Of a stretch of 64,000 nucleotides of DNA, positions 1 to 11,444 are shown one piece after another (position 1 is the first letter of the stretch; the number at the start of each line of letters is the position of its first letter). The translations under genes were made by a program, and so were the position numbers. The notes beneath the pieces are model-generated. The model saw only the letters and a list, made by a program, of their open reading frames with translations. It was not told the DNA's origin and did no database searches. Source of the stretch: Deltaproteobacteria bacterium Ga0077550 (GTDB lineage Bacteria > Myxococcota_A > Polyangia > Nannocystales > Nannocystaceae); NCBI GenBank assembly GCA_001464385.1, contig LNFB01000146.1, positions 121,829 to 185,828 of the forward strand. The letters are read 5' to 3'.

Positions 1-104
1 ACGACCGTGCGGAACGGACGACGCGGCGCGGCCTCCGTCGGCGACGGATCCACAGGGGGCGCGCTCGCGAGACCAAGGGTCGCTGCGAACGCCACGTGGG
101 GCAT
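1..104 (-). CDS. Start of an exported protein downstream of a cobalamin riboswitch (partial)
   Basis: This reading frame is open from an ATG at 104 to the window edge, about 34 codons. It begins with a hydrophobic, alanine-rich stretch (AFAATLGLASA) that looks like a signal peptide, followed by a Pro/Glu-rich segment ending in RPFRTV. In-frame GTG (110) and TTG (116) codons are alternative starts, and a GGGAG at 132-128 is best spaced for the TTG. It lies directly downstream of a minus-strand cobalamin riboswitch, so it is probably repressed by B12. A signal peptide behind such a riboswitch is typical of a TonB-dependent B12 receptor (BtuB-like) or another transport component. Only the N-terminus is visible, so the identity is inference. 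Confidence 0.5.
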   Translation of the reverse strand, partial: MPHVAFAATLGLASAPPVDPSPTEAAPRRPFRTV

Positions 105-153
105 GGGCACGAACAAGGGCGAGAAGACTCCCGTCTCACCAACTTCGAAGGGA

Positions 154-176
154 CCTCGACCCCGTACGGGTCGAGG
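154..176 (-). promoter_or_regulatory. Perfect 9-bp hairpin after the riboswitch aptamer (possible expression platform)
   Basis: Arms 154-162 and 168-176 pair perfectly around a 5-base loop. The hairpin sits just 3' of the B12 aptamer on the minus strand and ahead of the coding start. No clear U-tract follows, so it may be part of a translational or Rho-type expression platform rather than a classical intrinsic terminator. Confidence 0.5.
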
Positions 177-182
177 GCATTC

Positions 183-345
183 GCGGCAGGTTTCCTGACT
201 CGACGGGTCGTCCTCGGGCGGCGCCTTCCCAGGACTCCATCGGATGGAGCGTTCCCAGTGGCTTCGTTGCCGCCGTCGTCACCGTTCACAGTGGCGGGAG
301 CCGTGTCGGATTTTCGCCGACTTCCCTCGCGACTCTGCGCCGCGA
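183..345 (-). promoter_or_regulatory. Cobalamin (B12) riboswitch aptamer
   Basis: Read on the minus strand, the conserved landmarks occur in the expected order. GGGAA is at 326-322. A GGCGAAAATCC segment corresponds to the usual GGTGNNANTCC. CCCGCCACTGTGA is at 298-286, followed by GCCACTGGGAA. The B12 box GAGTCAGGAAACCTGCC is at 201-185. This is the standard layout of AdoCbl/cobalamin riboswitches, which normally repress B12 uptake or synthesis genes when cobalamin is plentiful. It controls the partial gene at the left edge. The outer limits are approximate because the P1 stem was not resolved. Confidence 0.9.
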
Positions 346-561
346 CCGTAGGTCGTGGGCGCGAGCGCGTCCGCAATGCAGATGAACTCGAGATGTCAGG
401 AAGCGCGAGCGACCACCACGCGAGCGCGGTGACGACCTCGGCCATTGGGCCGTGCTCGAGGGGTCGGTGTCAAGCCGGTCGCCGTGGACGTGCGCGGCGC
501 CGGTGGGGATTTCGCTGGCCTCCGCGATCGGATAACCTGCGACGACTCGGGAGCCCACGCA

Positions 562-993
562 ATGCTCGACTTCCCCATCGGCGAACTCATCACCCCTGAG
601 GAGCAGGTCGCCGTCGCGCGCGCGGTGGCCATCATGGCGTCGCGTGACGATCAGGTCTCCGACAGCGAGCGCCACTTCGTCGAGGAACTCATGGGCCAGA
701 TGATGCTCCTCCCCGAGGAGCGCGATCTGGTCCGCAAGGAGTTCTCGGCCCCGTCGGACCTGCTCCGCGTGGCGAAGGCCGTGCGCCACCGCGAGGCGAG
801 GATCTTCCTCTTCTACCAAGCGGTGTGCGCCGCGATGGCCGACAACAAGCTCGTCGACGGAGAGCTCGACGCGCTGCTCGAGCTCGCCGAGGCCTTCGAG
901 TTCGATGCCGACACCGCGCGGCGGTTCATCCGCTGGGTGCAGGACAGCCTCGAGCTCCGGGAGCGCGGCCAGCAGATTCTCGTCGAGATGTGA
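562..993 (+). CDS. TerB-family (tellurite-resistance-like) protein
   Basis: This 143-residue soluble, acidic, all-helical protein has no signal peptide or membrane segment. It carries two TerB-type repeats with Asp/Glu-rich helix caps: one near residues 27-40 (ASRDDQVSDSE) and one near 93-106 (ADNKLVDGELDALL). Family members are small helical proteins, often metal-binding and often linked to envelope or stress functions, but the role of this one is unknown. The ATG at 562 is preceded by a GGAG-type ribosome site. The open frame extends upstream to 445, but that part would run toward the riboswitch promoter region and looks non-coding. It is divergent from the riboswitch-controlled gene. Confidence 0.75.
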   Translation: MLDFPIGELITPEEQVAVARAVAIMASRDDQVSDSERHFVEELMGQMMLLPEERDLVRKEFSAPSDLLRVAKAVRHREARIFLFYQAVCAAMADNKLVDGELDALLELAEAFEFDADTARRFIRWVQDSLELRERGQQILVEM

Positions 994-1087
994 GAAATCT
1001 GGCTTCGGGCCCCGAGCGCGGGGTCCTACGCCTTGGCCCGTGACCGCGCTTGCGCATGGTCGGCCGGGTCGACATACTCCGCCCCCA

Positions 1088-1645
1088 ATGGCCCGCGTCA
1101 CCGTCGAAGATTGTCTCGCCCGCATTCCGAACCGGTTCGCGCTCACCATCTTGGCGTCGCGCCGGGCTCGCGCCCTCTCGGAAGGTCGCGGACGCGCGAT
1201 GGTCGAGTGCGACAACAAGGAGGGCGTGACCGCCCTGCGCGAGGTGAGCGACGGTCGCGTCCGCTTCCGCGAGGATGTCGCCGCGGCGATGCGGGACTTC
1301 ATCGAGGAGCAGCGCCGTCAGCTCCGCGTCACCGCGGGCGAGCACACCTTCCTCGAGGCGGCGTCGCTGCGCGCCCTCGAGGACGATGACGCCGAGGCCG
1401 AGGACGACGACGTCGACGTCGACGAGCTGCAGACGGATCCCGAGGCGCTCAACAAGCAGGCCGCCGGCGCCGACGAGGACGCGCCCGAGGCCGCGGTCGA
1501 AGAGGACGGCGAGCTCGAAGAGGGCTTCGCCGACGACGACATCCCCGAGGAGGCGGCCGACATCGAGGCGCCGGGCCTCGGCGACGACGATGCCCCGGCC
1601 GAGGACGACGACGAGGGCGAAGCCCCCGCCGACGACGAGGACTAG
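1088..1645 (+). CDS. rpoZ: RNA polymerase omega subunit with long acidic C-terminal tail
   Basis: The first ~75 residues match the omega subunit: the start MARVTVEDCLARIPNRF, then the Arg-rich helix (SRRAR) and the DNK..VTALREV segment. Omega binds the beta-prime C-terminus and assists assembly of RNA polymerase. The protein is 185 residues, while family members are usually about 70-110. The extra ~90 residues are dominated by Asp, Glu and Ala, with runs such as EDDDAEAEDDDVDVDE. The ATG at 1088 gives the family N-terminus; the longer open frame from 905 overlaps the previous gene and is not credible. The tail may be disordered and could act as a polyanion near nucleic acid or partner proteins, which is inference. 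Confidence 0.92.
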   Translation: MARVTVEDCLARIPNRFALTILASRRARALSEGRGRAMVECDNKEGVTALREVSDGRVRFREDVAAAMRDFIEEQRRQLRVTAGEHTFLEAASLRALEDDDAEAEDDDVDVDELQTDPEALNKQAAGADEDAPEAAVEEDGELEEGFADDDIPEEAADIEAPGLGDDDAPAEDDDEGEAPADDED

Positions 1646-1648
1646 ACC

Positions 1649-1948
1649 GTGCGTCGCGCTCGCGCGGGCATCCCGACGGCCCGACTTGCCCTCGTCTGGA
1701 GCGCCCTCGTGTGGAGCGCCCTCGGGTGTGGCGACCGATCGCCGCCGGCGATGTGGCCCGAGGCGCCGCCTCCGACGCTGGCGGTGCCGATCGGCGTCTC
1801 GGATCCCCAGCGCTCGGGGGACCGCCCGATCCCGCCCGCGACGGTCGAATCCGCGAAGCCCGAGCCCGCGAAGCCCGAGCCCGCGACGGTCGAACCCGCG
1901 AAGCCCGAGCCCGCGAAGCCCGAGCCCGCGAAGCCCAAGTCTCCGTGA
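1649..1948 (+). CDS. Small lipoprotein with AKPEP repeats
   Basis: A 99-residue protein with a GTG start three bases after the rpoZ stop. It begins with an Arg-rich n-region, a hydrophobic core containing a duplicated LVWSA unit, and a lipobox ending ALGC. The mature part is short and proline-rich. It ends in tandem pentapeptides of the type AKPEP/ATVEP, encoded by 15-bp repeats. Such Pro/Lys/Glu repeats usually form extended spacers in the periplasm. No catalytic domain is present. Expression is probably coupled to rpoZ. Confidence 0.6.
   Translation: MRRARAGIPTARLALVWSALVWSALGCGDRSPPAMWPEAPPPTLAVPIGVSDPQRSGDRPIPPATVESAKPEPAKPEPATVEPAKPEPAKPEPAKPKSP
1838..1941 (+). repeat. 15-bp tandem repeats encoding AKPEP/ATVEP
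   Basis: About seven imperfect copies of a 15-bp unit (consensus gcgaagcccgagccc) in frame within the small lipoprotein gene. Two variant copies carry gcgacggtcgaa. The unit is a multiple of three, so copy-number change would alter spacer length without a frameshift. Confidence 0.8.
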
Positions 1949-1992
1949 GGGCGGTGCCCGGCGCGGCGCGCCCGTGGTAAACGACGGCCAAC

Positions 1993-5221
<3,229 letters not shown>

Positions 5222-5496
5222 TCGACGCGGCGTGCGGGCCCGGATCGGGCCGACCGCCGCTGCCAAGCGGCCGCGTCGGAATCCCGCGGCGGATGTCAAC
5301 CGCCGCCGCGGCGGTGCAGTGCGGGGTGCGGTCGATTGCCCGACGATTGTCGGGGCCGTTGGGCCTCGGGCGCCCGCGACGTGCGGCCGGGCGCGGCGGC
5401 TGGGCGCGCCGAGGCGCTGTCGTTCGGTGCAGTTGCGCCGCCGCGCGTCGGGCCAACCCTGCTATGCTGCTCGCACCTCGGAGATCTTGACCGCTC
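5222..5496. other. Intergenic region between pyrG and rpoN
   Basis: 275 bases with no credible reading frame. It probably holds the promoter for the rpoN-PTS cluster, but I could not identify a clear sigma-70 or sigma-54 motif by eye. Confidence 0.5.
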
Positions 5497-6975
5497 ATGG
5501 CCCTCAACATGCGCCAAGAGCTGCGGATGAGTCAGCAGCTGGTGATGACCCCGCAGCTGCAGCAGGCGATCAAGCTGCTGCAACTCTCGCGGATGGAGCT
5601 GCAAGACCTCGTTCGTGGCGAGCTGCTCGAGAATCCCCTCCTCGACGAGCAAGGTGAGCTCGGCGGTGCCCCCGACGAGCCGGTGTCCGCCGTGGAGATG
5701 CAGGACGGGCTCGACATGCAGCGCGACGACGGTGGCGATCGGGCCACCACGCGCGAGCGCGAAGAACTCAAGGTCGACGACGGCCCCAAGGAGAACTTCG
5801 ACTGGGAGGCGTACCTCGAGAACAACGCCTACGCGCCGCCGACCAGCACCGGCGTGCGGGTCGAGAACGACGAGATGCCGTCGCTCGAGGCCACTGCGTC
5901 GCGCCCCGAGACCCTCGCCGAGCACCTGATGTGGCAGATCCGGCTGTCGAACTTCTCGGCGGTCGAGGAGGACATCGCGGAGTACATCGTCCGCTCGCTG
6001 TCGCCGGCGGGGTACATGCGCGACCAGACGGTCCCGCAGATCTCGAAGAAGTCGGGCTACTCGTGCATGCGCATCGAGGAGACCCTCCGCAAGATCCAGA
6101 ACCTCGACCCGGTGTCGATCGGCGCCCGCAACCTCGCCGAGGCGCTGTGGATCCAGATCAACCACCCCGACGATCCGATCGAGGATCCATTGGTGCGGGC
6201 GATCGTCTCCAAGCACCTCGGCAACCTCGAGAAGCGGGCGTACCCGGCCATCGCGCGCGACACCGGCGAGACCGTCGAGGAGGTCTACGAGGCGGCCAAG
6301 GTGGTGCTCGGGCTCGAGCCGCGGCCGGCGCGGGCCTACGCGTCCGAGGAGCCGCAGTACATCGTGCCGGACGTCTACATCGCCAAGATCGGCGAGGACT
6401 ACGTCGTCACGCTCAACGACGACGGCTTGCCCAAGCTCAAGATCAGCGGCTTCTACCGCGGCGCGATGGGCTCCAGCCAGAAGGCCAAGGAGTACATCAC
6501 GGAGCGGCTGCGCTCGGCGCAGTGGCTGATCCGCTCGATCCAGCAGCGCCAGCGCACGATCTTGAAGGTGACGAAGAGCATCCTCAAGTTCCAGCGGGAT
6601 TTCTTCGAGCGCGGTGTCGAGCACCTGCGGCCGCTCATCCTCAAGGATGTCGCCGAGGACATCCAGATGCACGAGTCGACGGTCAGCCGCGTGACCACGA
6701 ACAAGTACGTGCACACCCCGGGCGGCATCTTCGAGCTCAAGTACTTCTTCAACGCCGGCATCAGCCGCAGCAACGGTGACGACCTCGCGTCGGAGGCGGT
6801 GAAGACGAAGATCAAGCAGCTCATCGACAACGAGGACACCGGCCACCCCTTCAGCGACCAGCGCCTGGTCGAGCTGCTGAAGGCGGATGGCATCGACATC
6901 GCCCGCCGGACGGTCGCGAAGTACCGCGAGCAGCTCGGCGTGCTCTCCAGCAGCAAGCGCCGTCGGTTGTTCTGA
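5497..6975 (+). CDS. rpoN: RNA polymerase sigma-54 factor
   Basis: A 492-residue sigma-54. Region I is the glutamine-rich N-terminus (MTPQLQQAIKLLQLS), which contacts enhancer-binding activators. An acidic linker spans residues ~50-110. The core-binding region follows, and the C-terminus holds the RpoN box ARRTVAKYRE at 469-478, which reads the -24 promoter element. The ATG at 5497 gives the canonical start. It heads a gene row with hprK, rapZ and PTS proteins, an arrangement common in proteobacteria where nitrogen-type PTS genes sit beside rpoN. The usual hpf and ptsN genes are missing from between rpoN and hprK. Confidence 0.97.
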   Translation: MALNMRQELRMSQQLVMTPQLQQAIKLLQLSRMELQDLVRGELLENPLLDEQGELGGAPDEPVSAVEMQDGLDMQRDDGGDRATTREREELKVDDGPKENFDWEAYLENNAYAPPTSTGVRVENDEMPSLEATASRPETLAEHLMWQIRLSNFSAVEEDIAEYIVRSLSPAGYMRDQTVPQISKKSGYSCMRIEETLRKIQNLDPVSIGARNLAEALWIQINHPDDPIEDPLVRAIVSKHLGNLEKRAYPAIARDTGETVEEVYEAAKVVLGLEPRPARAYASEEPQYIVPDVYIAKIGEDYVVTLNDDGLPKLKISGFYRGAMGSSQKAKEYITERLRSAQWLIRSIQQRQRTILKVTKSILKFQRDFFERGVEHLRPLILKDVAEDIQMHESTVSRVTTNKYVHTPGGIFELKYFFNAGISRSNGDDLASEAVKTKIKQLIDNEDTGHPFSDQRLVELLKADGIDIARRTVAKYREQLGVLSSSKRRRLF

Positions 6976-7003
6976 CGGACCGCAGTCGGGGGACGGTCAC
7001 ACC

Positions 7004-8023
7004 ATGCGCCGCGAGGTCTGGGTCGAGGTCGGGCAGCTGCTCGCGGAGCAGCAGGGCGCGCTGCAGCTCGCCATGCTCTCGAGCTGGGGCGGGATGGAGC
7101 GCCGCATCGCGCGGCCGCGGATCCAGAAGCCGGGCCTGGCGCTCGCGGGCTTCACCAAGCACGTGTACCCCGATCGCGTGCAGGTGCTCGGCCTCACCGA
7201 GATCGACTACCTGCTGTCGCTCGGGCCTGGGGCCGCCGCCCACTCGCTGCGCGTGTACCTGGATCGCGACCCCTGCGTGCTGGTGGTGACCCGTGGGCTC
7301 GAGCCGCCCGATCTCCTGATGGAGGCCGCGCGCGACGCGGGCGTGCCGGTGCTGGGCTCGCCGCTGATGAGCTCGACGTTCATCTCGCGGATCACCCGAC
7401 GCCTCGAGGAGCTGCTCGCGCCCACCGCGAGCATCCACGGCGTCTTGGTCGACGTCCTCGGGGTCGGGCTGCTGCTCATCGGCCGCAGCGGCGTGGGCAA
7501 GAGCGAGGCCGCGTTGGATCTCGTGCTCAAGGGGCACCGCCTCGTCGCCGACGATGTGGTCGAGGTGACGGTCCGTCCGCCGGACACGGTCTGGGGGGCG
7601 GCCAACGACCTGCACCAGCACCACATGGAGATCCGCGGCATGGGCATCCTCAACATCACCCACCTCTTCGGTGTCGCCGCGGTGCGCGACAACAAGAAGA
7701 TCGAGGTGGTCGTCGAGCTGTCCGAGGTCGACGAGGGCGACTACGATCGCCTCGGCACCGAGGGGCAGGTCTGGCCGATCCTCGGGGTCGACGTGCCGCT
7801 GGTGCGCATCCCCCTGCGACCGGGCCGCAACATCGCCTCGCTCATCGAGGTGGTCGCGCGCAACCAGCTGCTCAAGTACCGCGGGCACGACAGCGCCCGC
7901 GAGTTCCAGGACAAGGTCAACGCCCGCATCCATGCCAACAGCCCGGCGTCCGGGAACGACTGGTCGCCCGAGCCGTTGCCCGCGGGCGCGTCGGGCATCA
8001 TCCCGATGACGGAGGTCGAGTGA
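7004..8023 (+). CDS. hprK: HPr kinase/phosphorylase
   Basis: A 339-residue bifunctional enzyme that phosphorylates and dephosphorylates a regulatory serine of HPr. The N-terminal MurF-like domain is followed by the kinase domain, with Walker A GRSGVGKSE at about 160-168 and the family signature HHMEIRGMGILNI near 208. The start is the ATG at 7004, 28 bases after rpoN. Its partner HPr is encoded three genes downstream and has a serine at the expected place. Stop and next start are separated by a single base. Confidence 0.95.
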   Translation: MRREVWVEVGQLLAEQQGALQLAMLSSWGGMERRIARPRIQKPGLALAGFTKHVYPDRVQVLGLTEIDYLLSLGPGAAAHSLRVYLDRDPCVLVVTRGLEPPDLLMEAARDAGVPVLGSPLMSSTFISRITRRLEELLAPTASIHGVLVDVLGVGLLLIGRSGVGKSEAALDLVLKGHRLVADDVVEVTVRPPDTVWGAANDLHQHHMEIRGMGILNITHLFGVAAVRDNKKIEVVVELSEVDEGDYDRLGTEGQVWPILGVDVPLVRIPLRPGRNIASLIEVVARNQLLKYRGHDSAREFQDKVNARIHANSPASGNDWSPEPLPAGASGIIPMTEVE

Positions 8024-8024
8024 C

Positions 8025-8888
8025 ATGCGCCTGGTCGTGATCTCGGGGCTCTCGGGCGGGGGCAAGTCGACGGCCCTGCGCGCGCTCGAGGACCTCGGGC
8101 TGTTCTGCGTCGACAACTGCCCGATCCCACTCTTGCCCGATCTCGTCGCGCTGGTCCGCGGCGCCGACCCGGACCGCGACATCGCGGTGTGCGTCGACGC
8201 CCGCGACACCGATCACCTCGCCTCGTTCGACGACGTGTACACGCGGCTCGAACAGTCGGGCGTGACCATCGACGTGCTGTTCGTCGAGGCCGCGCGCGAG
8301 GTCGTCGTCCGGCGTTACGCCGAGACCCGGCGCATGCACCCGATGGGCGACCTGCCCGAGGCGATCGATCGCGAGCGGGCCGCCCTGGCGCACGTCCGCG
8401 CGCGCGCGACCACGACGATCGACAGCAGCACCTGCAGCGGCCGGCAGCTGCGGCAGATGGTCCGCGATCGCTACGCCGGCGGCGTGGCGCTGCGCGTGGT
8501 GCTGCAGTCGTTCGCGTACAAGCGGGGGGTGCCCAGCGAGGCCGACGTGGTGCTCGACGCGCGATTCCTCGCCAACCCGTTCGACGACCCGGCGCTGCGG
8601 CCGCTCTCCGGCCTGCACGAGCCGGTGTCGCAGTTCGTGCTCGGGCAGCCCGACGCCGCCGAGCTGCTCGAACGGGTGGAGGGCCTCGTGCGCTTCGTGG
8701 TGCCGCGCGTGGCCGCCGAGGGGCGATCGCACCTGACCATCGCCATCGGCTGCACGGGCGGGCAACATCGCTCGGTGGCGCTGATCGAGGAGCTGAAGCG
8801 CCGCCTCGCCGACCAGCTCGGCGGCGAGTCGCGCAGCGGCGCAGTGCGAGTGCTCGTCCGGCACCGCGACGTGGGGAGGTCGACATGA
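8025..8888 (+). CDS. rapZ: RapZ-family nucleotide-binding RNase adaptor
   Basis: A 287-residue protein with Walker A GLSGGGKST at residues 8-16 and the conserved CVDNCPIPLLP segment. The C-terminal domain carries the signature GCTGGQHRSV at about 242-251. In E. coli the family guides RNase E to a small RNA controlling amino-sugar synthesis; its role outside enterobacteria is less clear. It starts one base after the hprK stop, and its own stop overlaps the next start (ATGA). Confidence 0.95.
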   Translation: MRLVVISGLSGGGKSTALRALEDLGLFCVDNCPIPLLPDLVALVRGADPDRDIAVCVDARDTDHLASFDDVYTRLEQSGVTIDVLFVEAAREVVVRRYAETRRMHPMGDLPEAIDRERAALAHVRARATTTIDSSTCSGRQLRQMVRDRYAGGVALRVVLQSFAYKRGVPSEADVVLDARFLANPFDDPALRPLSGLHEPVSQFVLGQPDAAELLERVEGLVRFVVPRVAAEGRSHLTIAIGCTGGQHRSVALIEELKRRLADQLGGESRSGAVRVLVRHRDVGRST

Positions 8889-9325
8889 ACGAAGCCAACC
8901 GCGTCGGGATCGCCATCGTCGGCCACGGCAGCACCGCGAGCTCGCTGCTCGCCGCCGCCCGCGGCATCGTCCCCGCGGGTGCGCTCGACGGGGTCCTCGC
9001 CATCGACGCGGGCCTCGGCGAGACGCCGACCTTCACCGAGGCGCTGTGCGGCGCGATCGCCAAGGTCGATCGCGGGCGCGGCGTGGTCGTGCTCGTCGAC
9101 CTGCTCGGGGCGAGCCCGTGCCAGTGCGCGCGGCGTGAGGGCGCGGGCCATTCCATGGTCGTCGTCTCGGGGCTCACGATCGCGATGTTGCTCAAGCTGA
9201 TCGGACTCGATCGCGCGACGCTGACACCGCGCCAGATCGCCGAGGCCTGCGCCGAGGCGGCGCGGCGCGCCGTCGGCGTCGACCTGCCACTTTGCGCCGA
9301 GCCGGCGCCGCACGGAGAGCCATGA
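8885..9325 (+). CDS. PTS EIIA component, mannose family
   Basis: A 146-residue EIIA-Man-type domain. The phosphorylatable histidine is H14 in the conserved IVGHGS motif, followed by an alternating beta/alpha fold containing VVVLVDLLGASP. It would accept phosphate from HPr. No EIIB, EIIC or EIID gene is nearby, so it more likely signals carbon or phosphoenolpyruvate state than transports sugar. It overlaps rapZ and ptsH by four bases each, indicating translational coupling. Confidence 0.9.
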   Translation: MNEANRVGIAIVGHGSTASSLLAAARGIVPAGALDGVLAIDAGLGETPTFTEALCGAIAKVDRGRGVVVLVDLLGASPCQCARREGAGHSMVVVSGLTIAMLLKLIGLDRATLTPRQIAEACAEAARRAVGVDLPLCAEPAPHGEP

Positions 9326-9597
9326 GCGAGGAACGACGGGGCCCACTCACCATCGTGAACAAGCTCGGCCTGCACGCCCGTGCGGCCAGCAAGTTCGTCT
9401 CGCTGGCCAACACCTTCGACGCCGACGTCTTCCTCGGGGTCAACGAGCGCGAGGTGAACGCCAAGAGCATCCTCGGCGTGATGATGCTCGCCGCCAGCAA
9501 GGGCACGCAGGTCGTGCTGCGGACGGCCGGGCCCCAGGCCGAGCCGGCGTTCGAGGCCCTGAGCGCCCTGGTCTCCGGTGGGTTCGGGGAGACGTGA
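9322..9597 (+). CDS. ptsH: Phosphocarrier protein HPr
   Basis: A 91-residue HPr. The phospho-accepting histidine is H18 in KLGLHARAASKFV. The serine equivalent to the HprK target (Ser46 in Gram-positive HPr) is S49 in NAKSILGVM. The presence of both sites fits the upstream hprK. It overlaps its neighbours by four bases on each side. Confidence 0.95.
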   Translation: MSEERRGPLTIVNKLGLHARAASKFVSLANTFDADVFLGVNEREVNAKSILGVMMLAASKGTQVVLRTAGPQAEPAFEALSALVSGGFGET

Positions 9598-11444
9598 GCG
9601 ACGCCGGGAACGAAGCCGGTCGCAGCGGCATCTATGCCATCGCGCCTCGGCTCGCGCTCGAGGGCACGGCCGCCAGCCCGGGCGTCGGCATCGGCCGCGC
9701 CTACGTCATCGACCCGCGGCGCTTCCACGTGCCGCGCCGCGAGATCGAGCCGGGTGAGGTCGAGCTCGAGGTCGGGCGCTTCATCGAGGGCCTCGGCAAG
9801 ACCCACGACCACCTCGAGGCGATCAAGAACCGCCTCCCGCACGGCGAGCACCGGCAGATCCTCGAGGCGCAGCAGATGATGCTGCAGGACCCGGACCTCA
9901 CCACGCGTGTCGAGGAGCTGATCCGCGGCGAGGGGATCAGCGCCGAGTGGGCGGTCGATCGCGTCGCGACCGAGATCCGCGAGACGCTCGAGCGCGCCGA
10001 CGACGAGTACTTCCGCGAGCGCGGCAGCGACATCGCCTTCCTCGCCGAGCGGGTGCTGCGGCACCTCGGCGGCGACGATGGGTCCGAGGCCCAGCCGCCG
10101 CCCGGCTCGGTCGTCATCGCGTACGATCTCAGCCCGGCCGACACCGCCGAACTCGCGCGCGCGCAGGTGGTCGGCATCGTGACCGGTGGCGGCGGGCAGA
10201 CCTCGCACAGCGCGATCATGGCGCGCTCGCTCGAGATCCCCGCGGTGGTCGGCGTCGAGGACGTGCTCGGCCACGTGCAGACCGACGACATGGTGATCGT
10301 CGACGCGATCGAGGGCGTGGTCGTGATCCGGCCCGAGCCCGCGGAGCTCGAGCGCTGGCAGAACGTCCGCGCGCGCTACGACGTGTTCGAGGACCGGGTC
10401 CAGCGCGAGCACGGCCTGCCCGCGATCGCCCGCGATGGCACGCACATCGTGCTGCGGGCCAACGTGGCGCTCGAGGCCGAGATCGCGTCGGCGCGCTTCC
10501 ACGGGTCCGAGGGCGTCGGGCTGTACCGCACCGAGTACGCGTTCATGGATCGGGACACGCCCCCGACCGAGGACGAGCACTACCGCAACGCCAAGCACGT
10601 GCTGCACCGGTGCGCCCCGCATCCGGTCGTGTTCCGCACGTTCGATCTGGGCTCCGACAAGCCCACGCGGCTGTTCCGCTACACCGAGCGCGAGCAGAAC
10701 CCGGCGATGGGGCTGCGGGCGCTGCGGCTCGCCCTGCGCGAACGCGACGTCTTCCTGTGCCAGCTGCGGGGATTGCTGCGCGCGGCGGTCCACGGGCCGC
10801 TGCGGATCATGGTGCCGCTGGTCAGCGGCGTGTCGGAGCTGCGCGCGGCGCTCGGCGCCATCGACGAGGCGCGGATGCAGCTCGCCGAGCGCCGGGTCGC
10901 CCACGCGCCCGACGTGTCGATCGGCATCATGGTCGAGATGCCGTCGGCCGCGCTGGTCGCAGACGCGCTCGCGAAGCACGTCGACTTCATGAGCATCGGC
11001 ACCAACGATCTCATCCAGTACACGCTGGCGATCGATCGCACCAACGACGAGGTCGGCTACCTGTACCGGCCGCTGCACCCCGCGATCCTCCGGTTGGTCC
11101 ACAAGGTGAGCGCCGCGGGCAAGGCCGCCGGCGTCGCCGTGAGCCTGTGCGGCGAGATGGCCGCCGATCCGCGCTACACCTGGGTCTTGGTCGGCCTCGG
11201 CGTGCGCGAGCTGAGCATGCACCCCTCGGCGATCCCCGTGATCAAGAACATCATCCGCGCCTCGACGCTGTCGGAGATGGAGGCGCTGGCGCGCGACGTG
11301 CTCGACGCCGAGGACGAGGACGACGCCGAGCGTCGGGTGTTGGAGGTCATGCAGTCGCGGTTCCCGGAGCACCTGCTGCACGGCGGCGGCTCCCGCTTCG
11401 CCGCCGAGACCCGGCCCCGGCGCCCGCTCGAGGACGCCGGATGA
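9594..11444 (+). CDS. ptsI: PTS enzyme I (phosphoenolpyruvate-protein phosphotransferase)
   Basis: A 616-residue enzyme I that transfers phosphate from phosphoenolpyruvate to HPr. The active histidine is H205 in GGGGQTSHSAIMAR. The C-terminal PEP-binding barrel includes FMSIGTNDLIQYTLA and the catalytic cysteine near 519 in SLCGEMA. There is no N-terminal GAF domain, so it is the sugar-type rather than the PtsP type. It starts with a GTG overlapping the ptsH stop. Confidence 0.96.
   Translation: MSDAGNEAGRSGIYAIAPRLALEGTAASPGVGIGRAYVIDPRRFHVPRREIEPGEVELEVGRFIEGLGKTHDHLEAIKNRLPHGEHRQILEAQQMMLQDPDLTTRVEELIRGEGISAEWAVDRVATEIRETLERADDEYFRERGSDIAFLAERVLRHLGGDDGSEAQPPPGSVVIAYDLSPADTAELARAQVVGIVTGGGGQTSHSAIMARSLEIPAVVGVEDVLGHVQTDDMVIVDAIEGVVVIRPEPAELERWQNVRARYDVFEDRVQREHGLPAIARDGTHIVLRANVALEAEIASARFHGSEGVGLYRTEYAFMDRDTPPTEDEHYRNAKHVLHRCAPHPVVFRTFDLGSDKPTRLFRYTEREQNPAMGLRALRLALRERDVFLCQLRGLLRAAVHGPLRIMVPLVSGVSELRAALGAIDEARMQLAERRVAHAPDVSIGIMVEMPSAALVADALAKHVDFMSIGTNDLIQYTLAIDRTNDEVGYLYRPLHPAILRLVHKVSAAGKAAGVAVSLCGEMAADPRYTWVLVGLGVRELSMHPSAIPVIKNIIRASTLSEMEALARDVLDAEDEDDAERRVLEVMQSRFPEHLLHGGGSRFAAETRPRRPLEDAG

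Noticed and set aside
5222..5496. Sigma-54 promoter upstream of rpoN
   Set aside because: No convincing GG-N10-GC element with the right flanks could be found by eye.
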